Shown: one piece after another, positions 30,685 to 42,299 of the stretch
Position numbering within the stretch: the first letter of the stretch is position 1
How the letters are laid out: every line of letters starts with the position of its first letter
Source: Argyresthia goedartella
Taxonomy: Eukaryota > Arthropoda > Insecta > Lepidoptera > Argyresthiidae
Length of the DNA: 64,000 nt
NCBI GenBank assembly: GCA_949825045.1
Contig: OX463807.1
Location: forward strand, 11,185,501-11,249,500
Direction: 5' to 3'
Made by a program: the position numbers and the translations under genes
Notes under the pieces: generated by a model
Seen by the model: the letters and a program-made list of their open reading frames with translations, nothing else
Database searches by the model: none
What the model was told of the DNA's origin: nothing

Positions 30685-32230
30685 ATTTTTGAGGAACAAA
30701 TTATTTGTATGTACTTGTATGTACAACTTCAGAACAAAAATGTTAAATGATTGTTGTCTTGTATAAATACGCGTCGTAGAAATTGTTACATAAAAAATAA
30801 ATGTGGTTTTATGAATCAAGTTTCTATCTATTTATTTTACTATCCTTAAGCCCGTCCTTATACTTACCCGTCGGAGAGGAAGTGTATTCTTTTATTACTC
30901 GTTAAGGCGAAAATAACTTTTTATTATTTTTCTACTTGAAAAGCAAATCCCGGGATTCGGGGAGTATCCATGTTATTCTTACATATGGCAAGTACATAAA
31001 ATAGCTCTGCCTACTCCGATCACTGCTAATCACGAAGTATAATGTCTGATCATGATGAATGTCGGATGCCCTGTGAATGAGCTCTTAGTCTAATAATAGA
31101 TCTGAGCGGGATATTAGCGTTGGTAGGTATAGTAGTTTGTAGTGGTCTGCGATTTTATTATGGCTGGTAAAATCATTCTGCAATATAATCGTCGCAGTAT
31201 AACCCGCAAGATACCGCCGCAAACCACTCATTTAGCAATAGTGTTTCACGAGGAAATCTAAAATTAAAAGGGCAATATTTAATCACACATCAAATTTACA
31301 TATCAATGTTACTTTGTGGAAAAAGTTCATAATTACAGAGCAAATGATTGCAATTAAGCAATATCATTTCTTACTATACAATGTATCGATAATATTTCTT
31401 TTGCATCACTATCGATATTTCGTGGACAAATTTGTAAAAGATATCTTATTGTAAAATAAACATATTTTTGATAATTCTGGGCCGAAATAATTTGGGAAAT
31501 CTTTCGCTATCTCTAATGTATCCAATAAAATGTGTGAAATACCTACAAGAAAATCTACGAAATAATACATCAATTAATATTTACCGATGGTAGCTGATGA
31601 ATTCGCCTAAAATTTTTTACGATTTCTCATGTAAATTTTACTTTGTATGATAGCACACTACATGGCGAATGACTTTCTAATGCAATTTTATAATTTTTCT
31701 CAGCGATGGATCACTTTTATAAATTAAAATAACGTTTTAATAATTTGAAAAATTCAATCTTTGTTTATGTTATGACTATGACAGATGCTGTTCGATGCAA
31801 CTGAAGAGTTCGTTGTAGTCTATACATCAGTAGCACTGATGTATAGTACCTATACAGATGCCGAGTATTATACCTAATTCTGTAGAGTAAAATAAACCAA
31901 AATAAACAAAACCATCAACAAAAGGGTACGCAATCCAAAATTGTCGCTTCATCTATTTAAGCAAAGCGTTTCATTTATCTGAGGCTAAAACCCTTATTAC
32001 ACTATGCTAAATAGAAACACTAAGCGAAGGGAGGCCTCGGCCCCCCATATGGGATCCTTACTGTCAAGAGTGAGATGACACAGTGCGGGGTGAGGCGGGG
32101 CATGACCCTGATACAGTCATTGATTCATGTAATAAGTCTTTCAGCTAAAGAATACGATTTATCTTAATATATATAATTTAGGTACTACTGTGCCGAAAAT
32201 AATTGTTCACGAGAGGTTTGAATTACTATG
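30685..32230. other. No gene seen; AT-rich intergenic DNA
   Basis: The start is probably the remaining 3' flank of the hAT-like element (AATAAATG near 30797). At about 31000-31020 CTCTGCCTACTCCGATC is the inverse of GATCGGAGTAGGCAGAG at 16273-16289. A perfect 12-bp-arm hairpin lies at 31820-31846 (CTATACATCAGT-AGC-ACTGATGTATAG). The rest shows no signal I can interpret. Confidence 0.5.
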
Positions 32231-32233
32231 ATG

Positions 32234-35200
32234 GATGTACCGGTCCCAAACCAGTTAAGGCGAAAATTGGACTTTAAGCTGTTGTTATTTATAATGGGTG
32301 CGACATTTGCTGGTTGATTATTTTTTTTGTTAAAGAATAATTATACATTAGTAAGAAAATAAAAACTCCAAGAGCGTAATTAATTTACTTTTTTTTAAAT
32401 TAAATATATAAGTGAAAAAAATGGAATGTACCCAAGTTTGACCAGTAGATCCCAGTTGTTGACCAGTTTTGCACCAAAGGTTGACCAATTTTTTTATGAC
32501 AAGTTCCTAAGGTCTAGCCCTTGAAAATCATAATAAATTAGTAGAATATAAATTAGCATAGGGACCTTACTATTTGGTTATAAAATAAAATTTAAAAAAC
32601 CAATTGTATTATATAATCAAATTTATTGTTATGACTAGTTGAAAAAATAATAATTAAGTATCTTTTTCAGTCTTATCAATAACAGTCGGAATAGTTATGT
32701 CTTACAAAAATGGCACATTTATTTATTACTAGGGTTACTAGGATTTTTTTTTTGGTTTCATCATCATTATTCTAAGAACAAAGTTATGTTATACCTATTT
32801 AATCATTTATAAATCTCACTATCAAAGATTATATAATAATCATCTATAAATCTTACTAACAAAATGTTTTGGTTTCACCATTATTATTCAAAGAACGAAG
32901 GCACCTATATAATCATCTTTAAATCTCAATATGAATTGAATAGCTTAATCTCACTCTATCGCAATACAATTATAAAGTGGTACTACGTGCCACCAAAAAT
33001 TTTCACAAAATGCGATTAGATCCAGAGAAGATATTTGGTCATTTCTGGTACTCTGTATGAACCTCTAGTATTAATTGATACTGGGGTGCCTATTTTCTCG
33101 ATTATACTGTCATTTGGGTACCAAATCTTGTCTTCCTTCTCTGGCCATTTAAACGTATTTGGACCTGACAGCCCCATTGTACTAATTTCTTTACTGTCTT
33201 TGTCAATGTTTTTGACAATACCAGGAAAATACTCTCCCTCGTACTTCACTATGACATACGATCCTACTTCTACTTAGTCTTCTTTAGGCTTCTTGTTGTA
33301 ATTTGTCAAAGGTAAGTCATCGTCTTCTGAATCAGATTCTATCCTCATCTGCACTCTCTTTCTCTTTTGTTTTGCTTTGGATTTTTGAATTTTATTTGAC
33401 TCTTGCAACTTCTTTTTCTCTTCTCGGGCCGATTTTCTATTTTCTTTTTCTTCTTGTTCCTGATTTTTTTCTTTCCAATATTGCATCCACTCTTTTGATG
33501 TTACGGCATCTGGTAATCGTTTCTTAAACTTTTTCTTCGAGCCTTTTTTGAGTGGTGATTCTGTGGGCCAAAGTAAAGATGATGCAAAGGCGGGGCTAAT
33601 CGCTGCTTTAAATGATTCAGGTATGGTTTCTTGCAAGGGTTTCGCCAATTTAGTGGGCGTTCTTTCTTGGTTGTTCGCTTCTTTGGATGGTCCCGCTTTG
33701 GGTGTTCTTTGCTCAGAGAGTTCTGTAATTGTAACAGGTTTAGTGGGTGACTGATGAATTGATACTGAGATTTTGTCGATGTTAATTTCTGGAGACTTCG
33801 AAGTCAAACTCTCTTCATTCACATCCCTTAAGGTCTCTTTTGCAACCAAACTTGATACTGTCATACAAGGTTCTTCTGTAGAGTAAGTTGAGGTTTGTGG
33901 TCTCTCAAATGATCCGGGCTCTGTTTCATAGTTCAATAAAGCAGTGAGTGAGGGTGTTTCTCCGTCGTAAATTTCATAAACCTGTAGTAAAGTCGGACTT
34001 AACACATCAGCAGTTTGCTGATCATCATCCTCAGAGAAAATCGGGCAGTCAAGAATATCATCTCCAAGAAGAGAAGGTGTTGAATCACCGTCCCGGTTAT
34101 CATGTAGATCTTCCGCTGATTCTGGGGGCTCTGAAGAATTGCGAGTGATGGTGGCGGCGGCATTGTGAGTGGTCGTTCTTTGGTGAATTTTGCGCCAAAC
34201 ATAAAAAAGCTCTTTTGCTGATTCATCTCCAGTCCAGGATTCGGCGTGTGGAATAGCACGAAATTCCGCAGCTCTATTTTGAGACATTAGGGACTCAAAG
34301 TACAGCAAATGTTCAGGACCAATTGCCGTTGGTTTGTCAGCAGCTGTATGTCTGCTAGCATGGTTCATACATTTTTTATAGTCGATGGCATTAGCGTCAA
34401 ATGGAAACAAACCACATTTGCGAAATCCATTTTTTATTACCTCTTCAGTAGCAGCACCTGTTCTTTTTTGATAGGTATTCCTTTTTTCGCCATTGCATTT
34501 ACCCATCTGGTAAGCAATAACTCTTCGTTGGGTGTCAATATCGTTGCCGGCCCCATTTTTCGTTGAATGGGGTGTCTCATTTTTAATTTGTTAATAATTG
34601 TTGAGTGGGGAATATTGTATTTCCGGCAAGTTTCTCTGATTTTATTTCCATCGTTTATTTCTTTTATTGCTGCATAAATATTACTTTCACTATACTGAAA
34701 GAATTTCTTTTTTGGTGGCATCTTTAAGCTAAAACAAATTAAAGTAGTATTATTAAAAATCTTGGTAAATCATTGTAAAATCATTGGAGCAAGTGATATT
34801 TTGGTCTAACCACTGGTCAACGAAAGGAAACCACGCAATTCAAACCGGGGCCAGTCGTTGACCACCTGGTCAGACATAGGAACAAGGACGCAAATCATGT
34901 TCCAGTAGTTAACCATTCCAATAAAGACGAGAAATATAATGGTTAGCTTGAAAAATACCTTACTATCAGTAAGATTAACCTTTTATCATTACGAAAATCA
35001 ATGATTAGAACGAAATTCATGAAAAAACAATGCAAATAGAAATAAAAATGTCTTACCTGTGCGAACAGATGGCCAAACTGCAATGGCGGCCGGAAGACAA
35101 GTGTCTGTGACAAGCGGAAGAAAATCGAAATCGTAGGCTTTATGGTCCGTCTCATCCCAACGTAAAGTTGATTGGTTGATTCGTTTTGAATGGTAGAATA

Positions 35201-35312
35201 ATGTTGCAAGCATTAAAAAAAACAATAGTGATGGGAAATCTTAATATAAGCACTCAAACATGCAAATGGTCAACTTCCGGTGCGTGGTCAACTACCGGGT
35301 CAACCATCCTAA
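32234..35312 (-). mobile_element. Pogo/Tigger-like DNA transposon, internally deleted
   Basis: The minus-strand coding region (33016-34721) is flanked by several copies of the word GTTGACC or GGTCAAC: near 32453 and 32482 on one side, and near 34816, 34855, 35268, 35285 and 35299 on the other. The right end reads GGGTCAACCATCC; the left end is uncertain (GGATG near 32234 is a candidate). Subterminal repeats of this kind are usual transposase-binding sites. Because the catalytic domain is deleted, this copy would be non-autonomous. Confidence 0.6.
33016..34721 (-). pseudogene. Pogo-like transposase: HTH start fused to C-terminus, DDE core missing
   Basis: The frame from ATG 34721 encodes a psq/CENP-B-like DNA-binding helix-turn-helix (MPPKKKFFQYSESNIYAAIKE, then CRKYNIPHSTIINKLK). 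It runs into the start of the second CENP-B helix block (RWVNAMAKKGIPIKKEQ). Directly after, in another frame, come EEVIKNGFRKCGLFPFDANAIDY and a long C-terminal tail, which in pogo-type transposases lies after the DDE core. About 150-200 codons including all catalytic residues are therefore absent. The tail is acidic then strongly basic (KKRLPDAVTSKEWMQYWKEK and Lys-rich helices). TAA at 33274-33276 precedes a final ~85-codon extension (YEGEYFPGIVKNI). Confidence 0.8.
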
Positions 35313-35319
35313 TTTACTG

Positions 35320-37798
35320 CGAAACAGAGAGCTCTTACAGTGAATAACCATTGCTCTTCAGTGAAATAAACGCACGAATGCGCCAACTACCATCTGAACC
35401 CATTAATAGCTTTAAACCTTTTAAATCAGCAGGACCAGATGGAATCTTCCCAGCACTTCTACAGTGGGGTGGGAACCCGTCATCAATATAATGGTCCGAA
35501 TCATGAAAGCATGTCTTAGATTCGGATACGTTCCCAAAAGGTGGAGAGTAGTAAACGTAATTTTCATACCGAAGCCAGGAAGGAGCGACTACACTAACGC
35601 TAAATCTTTCAGGCCGATTAGTCTCACCTCGTTCTTGCTTAAGACTCTCGAACGTTTGTGCGAGAGACACCTGAGAGATGGAGCGTTAAAACATATACCC
35701 TTACACAAGAATCAGCATGCATATAGTTTGGGTAAGTCTACTGAGTCGGCTCTCCATGCAGTTGTATCCACAATTGAAGAGGCGATTCAAAACAAATGCA
35801 TCTGTCTTGGAACTTTTATTGATATAGAAGGTGCCTTTGACAAGACGCAGCATAGCAGTATAAGTGCATCTCTAACAAGGCATGGGGTGTCAACAGCTGT
35901 AAACAACTGGGTCACAAACATGCTTAACAAACATATCGTGCGTCTAGCTGGAGAGTCCCTGTCGGCGGAGGTAGTGCGGGGATGCCCGCAGGGAGGAGTG
36001 CTCTCCCCGCTTCTGTGAAATCTGGTCATTAACGACCTGATTACCAAGCTTAACGCTAATGGATACTACACCGTAGGATACGCCGACGATTTGGTAATTT
36101 ACTCGTAAATTTACCTGTGATTCCTCATCACAGGTAAACTTGCGAGCACAGTATGCAACCTCAAACAAACAGCTCTTCGCATCGTGGAGCGCTGGTGTTT
36201 AGAATATGACCTGGCGGTTAACCCAACAAAAACGGAAATGGTCATGTTCACTAACAATAGGGCTCTTGGTAGGTATACCCTACCTAAGCTCTTTGGAACG
36301 GAACTCCAGCTAGCAACTGAGGTGAAGTACCTGGGCATAACCTTGGACAGCAAGCTCAACTGGAGTAGCCACATCGACAACAAACTAAAGAAGGCGAGTA
36401 TTGCTTTCTGGCAGTGTCGGAGAATAGTGGGGAAAAAGTGGGGACTTTCTCCCAACATCATTCTTTGGCTGTACGTAACGGTGATCCGTCCTCTTGTCTG
36501 CTACGGAGCTGTGGTGTGGTGGACCAGGACCAAACTAACCACAATGGTAAGCAAACTCCAAAGCTTCCAAAGGCTGGCCTGCATGGCTATCACAGGTAGT
36601 ATGAGAACTACTCCAACAGCAGCAATGGAGGCCATGCTGTGTCTTCCGCCACTCCAGCTGTATATTAAGCAGGAGGCCGCGTCATCTGCGGTGAGACTCA
36701 ACACCTTAGGACTTTGGAGGAAAAACAGGACCTCACACACCGCCATCCTAGGGGAAGTTTACAAAAAATTTCCCATCTCTATGGCTTGCAGTGACAGAAT
36801 CCCTAAACAATTTGTTTTTGACAAAAAATACAATATACAGTTACATGAAGACTATCGGGTTGAGGGGCTCGACGTTAAAGAGCTCAGAATTTTTACCGAT
36901 GGTTCAAAACTGAAGCAGGTACTGGTTCAGGTACCTTCTCGGAGGACCTAAACATCAAGATAGCCATTCCACTGGGTGCCCATAATACTGTCTTTCAAGC
37001 TGAATGCAAGAGCATCATCTCGGCCGCTAATGCCATAGCAACGAGAAAGGTAAGAGATTCCTCCATTCGAATACTCTCGGATAGCATGGCCGTCCTACAA
37101 GCCCTAAATAGCAACACTATTAACTCAGGGCTAATCTACGAGTGTCACAAATGACTAATGGAGGTATGTCAACATAACCGCGTAATCCTTCAATGGATAA
37201 AAGGACACAGCGGATCAAGAGGTAACGATGCAGCAGATGAGTTGGCGCGTAAAGGATCTAGCTTGACAGCGTATGGTCCCGAACCTATCATCCCTCTTCC
37301 CTTCAAGATGGTACGCTCATTTCTGAGAGAGTCGACCAGGAATGATCATGCCACTCTTTGGACAAACCATGAGGAGTGCAGGCAGGCTAAGCTGGCCTTG
37401 CCGTCCCCTAGCGCTAGGCTGGCTAAGACCTTGCTTCGACTTAGTAGGCCGCGCATGCGACTGGTAACTGCAGCACTTACTGGCCATGGTTTCTTTGATA
37501 AACATCTATATGTCCTAGGTGTTACCGACAGCCCCCTATGCAGAGCCTGCTTGGAGGCAGAAGAAACGGCTGCTCACGTCCTCATGGAGTGCACAGGAGT
37601 AGCGGACTACAGGGCTAAACACCTCGGTCAATCGAGGGACCTTCCAGGGATAGTCGGTAACGTAAAGGGCCTACTGGCGTTCCTGGAGGAGTTGGGTTGG
37701 CTCGAATGATGTCGCATACCCACCCACACGCAAAATAGGCGCTTTCGTCGTCGAGTTGCGGAAACCAGCCCGTCTTACAATTGACAATTGACAATTGA
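35320..37798 (+). mobile_element. I/R1-group LINE with RNase H domain, 5'-truncated
   Basis: The element begins within the RT (SAGPDGIFPALLQW) next to the pogo-like right end and ends in a tandem of CAATTGA units at about 37776-37797. The combination of RT, RNase H and a C-terminal CCHC-like motif is typical of the I/R1 group. Several stop codons and one small insertion inactivate it. Confidence 0.85.
35335..37709 (+). pseudogene. LINE ORF2 fragment: reverse transcriptase, RNase H, zinc motif
   Basis: RT motifs in order: IFIPKPGRSDYTNAKSFRPI, GTFIDIEGAFDKTQH, RGCPQGGVLSPLL (then a TGA at 36016-36018) and the catalytic GYADDLVIYS. Two stops follow immediately in an inserted hairpin (36102-36145). 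The frame continues as WCLEYDLAVNPTKTEM and KYLGITLDSKLNW. RNase H is recognised from IFTDGSK, ECKSIISAA, LSDSMAVLQAL and GHSGSRGNDAADELA. The end carries CRACLEAEETAAHVLMEC, a zinc-binding motif. A frameshift near 36920 separates RT from RNase H, and a TGA lies at 37152-37154. Confidence 0.88.
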
Positions 37799-37799
37799 G

Positions 37800-38808
37800 G
37801 GAATGGAAAGACGCAAAGACCCGTCTGCTGATCTCGCAGACATGTGGAGACCAACACAGCTGGTAGTCAAAGATGACCCCAAGGTTTTTCGCCTTAGCAG
37901 TGTACTCTATTGTAGTACCTTCCTTCTGGCCTTCCTAAACGACGTGGCCCTTGCTACACAAATTGATAATTTTCGAAATAAGTAGAAATAAAATCGCACA
38001 TGTCTGTGTAAATATCAAAATAATAATGATCAAATAAACATCCTAAACAATTCTACTTACAAATCACAGTATAGGCAAGTAAAAATTACGTTTTGTGGGA
38101 GAACAAATTAGTAATACGAGTGGCCGTGATCAACGTCAGCGAACAACCGGACGCCACTGGCAATTTGGCGGCCACACGCCGCCCGCTGCTGTGTTCCTGC
38201 GTTCCTATTGGTTTGTTTCATATCTACTATGAAGCTGTCGTGACTCAAAAATGTAAAACAATTGGTTTTCTGCGCTTGGGCCTTGAAAAACTGTGGGCCT
38301 TATTACCCGGTTGCACCTTAGGTCTTAATATCTTAGGAATTAAGTATAGCTGTTTTAATATGTAAATTAGTAATATTGTAAATAAAACTCTTCTTTTTCA
38401 AGCAGTACTTCCCTTTCGAACAAAACCTGCCTTCCTGCCGTGCCTGGCGGTCAAAACTGCCAATGTATGGCAAGAACAGGCATGGATATGCCTGGCGGGC
38501 AGATCTACCGAAACTAGTGATCCTAAAATAAAAAATAAAAAACTCATGCCAGTATAAAATTAAATACATGGTTAGAAAGGTGAAGAAATACAGAACTAGT
38601 AGTATAAATAGTTAATTACCTGTTTGATGATCAAAGCGCCGAGAAGGATTCAAAAATTGCGATTCCTGTTTTTTTTACTGTCTGTCCCCAAGAAAGATTT
38701 GTTGAAAATAATATTCTTGAATCTTGCAGGAAATATTATTACGATCAATTTGATATGCAATTATCTTAGACTTAAGCAGTAAAAATCACTTCAAACACAA
38801 TTTATTTC
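37800..38808. other. No gene seen between LINE and hAT-like MITE
   Basis: Contains a GC-richer patch (38130-38200) and a repeat of CCTGGCGG near 38440 and 38492. The ORFs found here have no recognisable domains or codon structure. Confidence 0.4.
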
Positions 38809-38816
38809 GCTAAAAC

Positions 38817-39439
38817 CAGTGTTGCCAACCCCATTCTAGACTAAAACTGCAAACAAGCTTTCAAAAAGCTGTAGAAAACTGTAAATGTATACTTACAGAA
38901 CTATAAGTCTACAGCTTTTCTTATTTTGTATTATTTAATGGCAGTAATCAATAAAACAACATGATTAAGTAATAAAATCAACTTTAAATCTTAAAAAAAT
39001 TACAATATGTCTACTAGACTTCGTTTTCAATTTGCACATCCTCCTCATTTTCAGTTTAATTTTTGTTCTTGAAATCGTACATATTTTAATTGAATCTCTT
39101 TAAATGCTTTTTGGTAGCATGAAACTCGAAACAATTTTTATATTCTGATTTCGTATGTAAGGTGCCTTTATGGTGGTGGTAGACAGTTTATTCCTAAGTT
39201 TGGTTTTCATAAGTTTTTTTTAATTTATTTATTTATTTATCCACTAACGCCACCTGTGCAATTACGCAAACCGTGCCATAGACGTTGCTAAAACCGAGTT
39301 GTACGGGTTACGCAGCGAATAAAATAGATGACGTAGTATTATATAGAAAAACTGTAGATTTGGAGGTCTGAACTAAAAACTGTGACGATATGGACAAAAC
39401 TGTAAATCTACAGTTAAAACTGTAGAGTTGGCTACACTG
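38817..39439. mobile_element. hAT-like MITE with perfect 8-bp target duplication
   Basis: The left end CAGTGTTGCCAAC and right end GTTGGCTACACTG form terminal inverted repeats (one mismatch in 13). The element is flanked on both sides by GCTAAAAC (38809-38816 and 39440-39447), an exact 8-bp duplication as made by hAT transposases. 623 bp, AT-rich, with repeated CTGTAG/CTACAG words near both ends and no transposase gene. Confidence 0.92.
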
Positions 39440-39447
39440 GCTAAAAC

Positions 39448-41400
39448 TCGCTCAAAATATCTAACAATAACAAAATACTATCTTTGGCATTCATATTTTT
39501 AAATAGTGTTGCCAAGTATTGACACGAAAAAAGGTCCCAAGTGTCTACGTAGCATAATGACAAAGAGAATGAGTATAAGTAGCATGAAAATTTCGAATAT
39601 AAAATTTGATAACATTGATTAATTGCCAAATTAACATTCTGTCCGTTAAGGGACGTTGGACGGTTGAGTCGTTATTTATGGAAAATGTATGGGGGGGGGG
39701 CACAAAGCGGGGCAAATCAGAAAATTAAAAAAGGTTTTTAAACCGTATCTTTTGACATGCCTAGTAAAAGGGCCTGTTGCGAGGATTATTTTTTTCATAT
39801 AAATGAACTACTGAGATAAAAAAAGTATATAAGAAAAAAAGCAAAGAGAACATTCTCCCCATTAACTCCGAAATTACTGATCGTAATATTTTGAAAAAAA
39901 AAACCTAAAAGTATAGGTCTTTACTTACATTACTGCATTACTGGAAAAATATAGAGAAATGTAGGGTTGAAATAGTGGGGGGGGGGGGGGGGAATTTCGA
40001 TACAACATTCAAACTTATAAATGCACCTGGTTACATACATGGAGCATGAAGCTAGCCGCACCCAATAACTTTGTAAACAAAATTTTGCTATCTTGCTCAC
40101 AGGAAAATTAAAGATATACTATTGTGCTGTGCTGTGGTAAGAAACCCTTCGTGCGCGCGTCCGATTCGCTCTTAACCGTTTACTAAGTGTTGGGTTAGAA
40201 TTAACGTTCGGACGTAAAATTACTTTCTTTTTATTTTATTATTTTGTGTGCTTAGTATATAGTTCTGGAGGGACCTTAGCGGACGACCTACTTTTCTTGA
40301 CCTTGAGGGGGGTAGGGGGTGTGGGGCAGGAGGGTTGATGCCCCCCCTACTATTCCCCCCCCCCCCCGCGGAAATGCCTAGTTTCTGAGATATGATTATT
40401 TAAAGTTTTGAGGTTATGTTGTTAAAAGAAAACAAAATTTAGATTGACCTTGATCTTGAAGTGGGGGGAGGGGGAAAGGGGTAGATGCCCCCCCTACTAC
40501 TGCCACCCCCGCGGAAATGCCTAGTTGCTTTCTTCGAAAGGGTCATTTTTCTGCCTCGACACCTTTCTCCTCCACAAATTCTCCATAATGCTATCATCAA
40601 AATTTACATGAAAAGTAGCCACAATAACCTACTCAAGCCAATCGTTTTTGTTTGCATACGCTCCGCTCCGGTTTAGCTTCTTCAACGTTCTAACATAACC
40701 TATAACCCGATTGAAAAGTAGCCACAATAACCTACTCTAGCCAATCGTTTTTGTTTGCATACACTCCGCTCCGGTTTAGCTTCTTCAACGTTCTAACGTA
40801 ACCTTTAACCCGATTGAAAAGTAGCTACAATAACCTACTCGAGCCAATTGTTTTTGCTTGTAAATATCGAGAGAACAAGAAAATAGAACATTCGCGAAAC
40901 TACTAGAAAACGGAATGGCGTCATGAACACGGCCATTTTGGTTGGCCGCCCAACCAACAAAATGCGTTCCGTTTTAAACAAAAATTACAACTTTTTTATT
41001 TATCAAAAATGTTATTTTACTAAAAAATATTAAATTAACTTTGATTGAGGTAAAATAAATAAACAAACATAAATTGCAAGTTAAATGAATGTTTTTATTA
41101 AAATAGGTATTATTAAAAAACGATTCCACATTTCCTCCTTCTTTTAGAGAATTCTCATCTTTTCAAATATGCGTACAACGAAATGTAGGAAATGTATTTT
41201 GACCACAGACAAGATTTAAACATATTATTTGCGTTGCGTTACATCATTTTACAAAGTATTTTCAGATTTTCAAAAAATCATATCTTAAAAGCTATTGAAT
41301 TCCGCAACCTGAAACTTTCAGGAAGATGATCAAATGACCCCAACATGATGCTAAAAAAGTTTGGACGCCCCAGCGAGCAGGTCATCTGCTAAAGGTGAGC
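39448..41400. repeat. Noncoding stretch with homopolymers and tandem repeats
   Basis: Holds poly-G runs (39691-39700, 39978-39992) and two related GC-rich blocks (40300-40380 and 40455-40525) that share CCCCCCTACTA...CGCGGAAATGCCTAGTT. A 103-bp tandem repeat at 40611-40860 has starts of AAAAGTAG at 40611, 40714 and 40817. No gene recognised. Confidence 0.6.
40611..40860 (+). repeat. 103-bp tandem repeat, about 2.4 copies
   Basis: The units begin AAAAGTAGCCACAATAACC and contain CGCTCCGGTTTAGCTTC. Starts are exactly 103 bases apart (40611, 40714, 40817) and copies one and two differ at only a few positions. Function unknown. Confidence 0.92.
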
Positions 41401-41410
41401 CTACGATATA

Positions 41411-42270
41411 CTAAGCACAAGTGAACCCTTCGATTGTGAGTCCGACCCGCACTCGACTTTTATTTTTTGCGTTGAAAAACTTTGTATGACTCTTGTGGAT
41501 TGATAATAGACACTCGGCTAACTTACCGCGCTCGCCTGTACAATACCGCCTCGCGAGTAATAACCAACTTAGTATACTTGTATCATAATGTAAGTTCTCC
41601 ATCATGTTAGTAACATTCATATAAGCATTTTGGTATCGCTTAGCGTCCATTGTTCCTGATTCAGCTGCCAGAGGCATTGATAATTCCACAAAGGACAATT
41701 ACTTTTGATTCATATGTTAGGACATGCGAATAGAATTGAAAGGTACCTACCTAGTTTTAGGTCCACGGGAGGGGGAAAGTCCGTTGCAATCATGATGTTA
41801 CTAACAAGAATCTGAAAAGGGCATCAGGATTTGTTGTGTGGTTGTTGGCACAGTTGAGTAGAGATCACGTAATGGGAAGGTAAGAAGGCATAAGTCTGGT
41901 TGTGCTTGTCAGAATAGCAAGAATGATTCAAGAGTAAGCTCAGGTCCACAACCGGCTTACTGCCACATGCACTACGGCGAGGGTCAATGAGTAATCTGTA
42001 CGTCTGTCAACGCATCTGGAAGAAAGGGTAATTTATAAACTTACTAAAAATTCGCAAAGTATTCAATACTCCACCAGGCAGGTCCCAGGAACGAATCATA
42101 GCATTCCTGAAGCGTGAGCGCAGATGATCGAAACTGTTGATCGCATCAAAATCTAAGTCGTCAGTTTCACTTTCACCATTCATTTCACAGTTTGCAATAA
42201 CCAAGTTCTGAATTGAAGCTCTTCGGCCCAACAGCAAAAGCAATGTTAAACTCTGAAGGTCCTGAATGTA
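41411..42270 (-). CDS. Two 3' exons of an unrecognised gene
   Basis: Exon A runs from about 42270 (after an AG near TTCAG) to 42034 and encodes LTLLLLLGRRASIQNLVIANC, an acidic stretch (ESETDDLDFDAINSF) and WDLPGGVLNTLRIF, ending at a GTAAGT donor. Exon B starts after CTCTGGCAG near 41672 and reads in phase to a stop at 41411. It encodes MDAKRYQNAYMNVTNM, ILSWLLLARRYCTGERG and a Lys/Arg-rich end. The phase agreement (one base plus two) and conserved-looking composition support real coding sequence. Further 5' exons would lie right of 42.3 kb but I cannot find them. I do not recognise the family. Confidence 0.45.
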
Positions 42271-42299
42271 AAATTTACCTAAATTTTCTGGTTTTGAAA

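Noticed and set aside
33303..34566. Plus-strand ORFs opposite the pogo-like gene
   Set aside because: They lie antisense to a recognised frame and have leucine/serine-rich shadow composition.
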